Part shown: one piece after another, positions 32,370 through 32,851 of the stretch
Position numbering within the stretch: the first letter of the stretch is position 1
Layout: each line of letters begins with the position of its first letter
NCBI GenBank assembly: GCA_016297945.1
Contig: JAEDFR010000021.1
Location: 1-32,851 of the forward strand
Direction of reading: 5' to 3'
Length of the DNA stretch: 32,851 nt
Origin: Lachnospiraceae bacterium
GTDB taxonomy: Bacteria > Bacillota > Clostridia > Lachnospirales > Lachnospiraceae
Notes under the pieces: model-generated
Databases searched by the model: none
What the model saw: only the letters and a program-made list of their open reading frames with translations
What the model was told of the DNA's origin: nothing
Program-made: the position numbers and the translations under genes

Positions 32370-32423
32370 GCATTATTACCTCCATAATTAAGATGTAATT
32401 CCAAGTAAATGATGTCGGAAGTT

Positions 32424-32454
32424 AAAGTCATACTACTTTTGACCTTAATATCAA
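32424..32454 (-). promoter_or_regulatory. Promoter of the LytTR-DUF3021 pair with an overlapping inverted repeat
   Basis: Minus-strand TTGATA (32449-32454) and TATGAC (32427-32432) with a 16-bp spacer, about 55 bp before the GTG. An inverted repeat AAAGTCA (32424-32430) and TGACCTT (32440-32446), 6 of 7 bases matching, with 9 bases between, covers the -10 and part of the spacer, where a repressor or autoregulator would act. Confidence 0.4.
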
Positions 32455-32481
32455 TATATACACTACATATATAAAAAACAA

Positions 32482-32510
32482 GGCGGAAAGCTTAAAATAA
32501 GCTTTCCGCC
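32482..32510 (-). terminator. Strong terminator of the alanine-rich repeat gene
   Basis: Perfect 13-bp stem: minus strand GGCGGAAAGCTTA, loop TTT, TAAGCTTTCCGCC, then TTGTTTTTTATAT. It lies about 70 bp after the stop codon at 32581. Confidence 0.92.
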
Positions 32511-32580
32511 AATTCATTATCAAAGAAAATCCGATTAAATTCAAAATTTCTTCATATAACTATCAAAGGAAAATGATTAG

Positions 32581-32851
32581 TTAGCAGGAATTGCTGCTAA
32601 TAATCTTGCTGCAACTGCCTCTTCATTTGCTTTTGCAACTGCTGCGATATGTGCTTTGTGTGCTTCTGCTGCCTGATTTGTAGCATCTACTGCTGCCTGC
32701 TGTGCTGCTACTTTAGCTGCATTGTTTGCTTCTACATCAGCTTTGTTCTGTGCTGCAACTGCTGCGATGAGTGCTTTGTGTGCTTCTGCTGCTTTTTTTG
32801 TAGCATCTACTGCTGCCTGCTGTGCTGCTACTTTAGCTGCATTGTTTGCTT
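32581..32851 (-). CDS. Alanine-rich helical repeat protein (N-terminal part outside window)
   Basis: Minus-strand frame open from the right edge to TAA at 32581-32583; the last 89 complete codons are visible. The product is nearly all Ala, Lys, Gln, Glu, Asn, Val and His, with no Gly and only one Pro, in the final IPAN; it reads ANNAAKVAAQQAAVDAT, then AAEAHKA, then IAAVA. The pattern recurs every 40 residues. It should be one long alpha helix or coiled coil. I do not recognise a family; low-complexity Ala-rich proteins of this kind include cell-envelope stalks and structural or stress proteins. The start, any signal peptide and the total number of repeats lie beyond the window. The ending ARLLAAIPAN departs from the repeat as a capped C-terminus. 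Confidence 0.8.
32635..32851 (-). repeat. Tandem 120-bp repeats in the alanine-rich gene
   Basis: The 97 bases at 32635-32731 and 32755-32851 differ at only five positions and lie exactly 120 bp apart, i.e. 40 codons. Near-identity at the DNA level, including silent positions, points to recent duplication or ongoing homogenisation. The array continues past the right edge. Confidence 0.9.

Noticed and set aside
32635..32851. Possible CRISPR array from repeated sequence at the right edge
   Set aside because: The unit is 120 bp with no spacers and is in frame with coding sequence; it is a protein repeat.

Overview
The window reads as a chromosomal segment of a low-GC, endospore-forming Gram-positive anaerobe, most likely a Clostridia/Lachnospiraceae member. 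This rests on gene content and protein character: the spoIIGA-sigE and sigG sporulation genes, a mraZ-to-ftsZ cell-wall and division cluster with two adjacent class B penicillin-binding proteins, a purine pair made of separate AICAR transformylase and archaeal-type IMP cyclohydrolase, and LytTR regulators. No species can be named from the sequence alone.

Layout from left to right. 1-633 (-) is the start of a FAD oxidoreductase cut by the window edge. 876-2804 (+) is the purine pair, closed by a terminator shared with the convergent HD hydrolase gene. 2897-5690 (-) holds an HD hydrolase, a LytTR response regulator broken by an in-frame stop, and a polytopic glycosyltransferase-like protein. 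5821-10144 (-) is the sporulation block, transcribed spoIIGA, sigE, zinc-dependent phospholipase-like gene, SseB-like gene, sigG; it is headed by a promoter with TTGACA and TATAAT 21 bp apart and a Spo0A box. 10426-22079 (-) is the division/wall cluster, transcribed mraZ, rsmH, ftsL, two PBPs, mraY, ftsW, murA, ftsQ/divIB, ftsZ, with a recognisable mraZ promoter and MraZ-type repeat boxes at its head, a second promoter before ftsZ and a terminator after it. 22431-24515 (-) holds lgt and ychF.

24568-29299 (-) is the most unusual part. A predicted 1178-residue receptor joins an ECF S-component-like membrane module, fourteen beta-propeller blade repeats, a Y_Y_Y domain, a further membrane helix and a cytosolic HD-GYP phosphodiesterase. 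It is followed after one base by a BMP/PnrA-type substrate-binding protein. A strong promoter lies in front, abutted by a run of hairpins resembling the end of an IS200/IS605-type element.

29595-32369 (-) is a LytTR regulator with a DUF3021 membrane partner, followed by an ABC-2 exporter (ATPase and permease). 32581 to the right edge is the C-terminus of an alanine-rich protein built from 40-residue repeats encoded by near-identical 120-bp units.

Apart from the purine pair, every gene lies on the minus strand. For many genes the start giving the longest reading frame is not the one backed by a Shine-Dalgarno sequence; I moved starts where the sequence supported it and say so in each entry.
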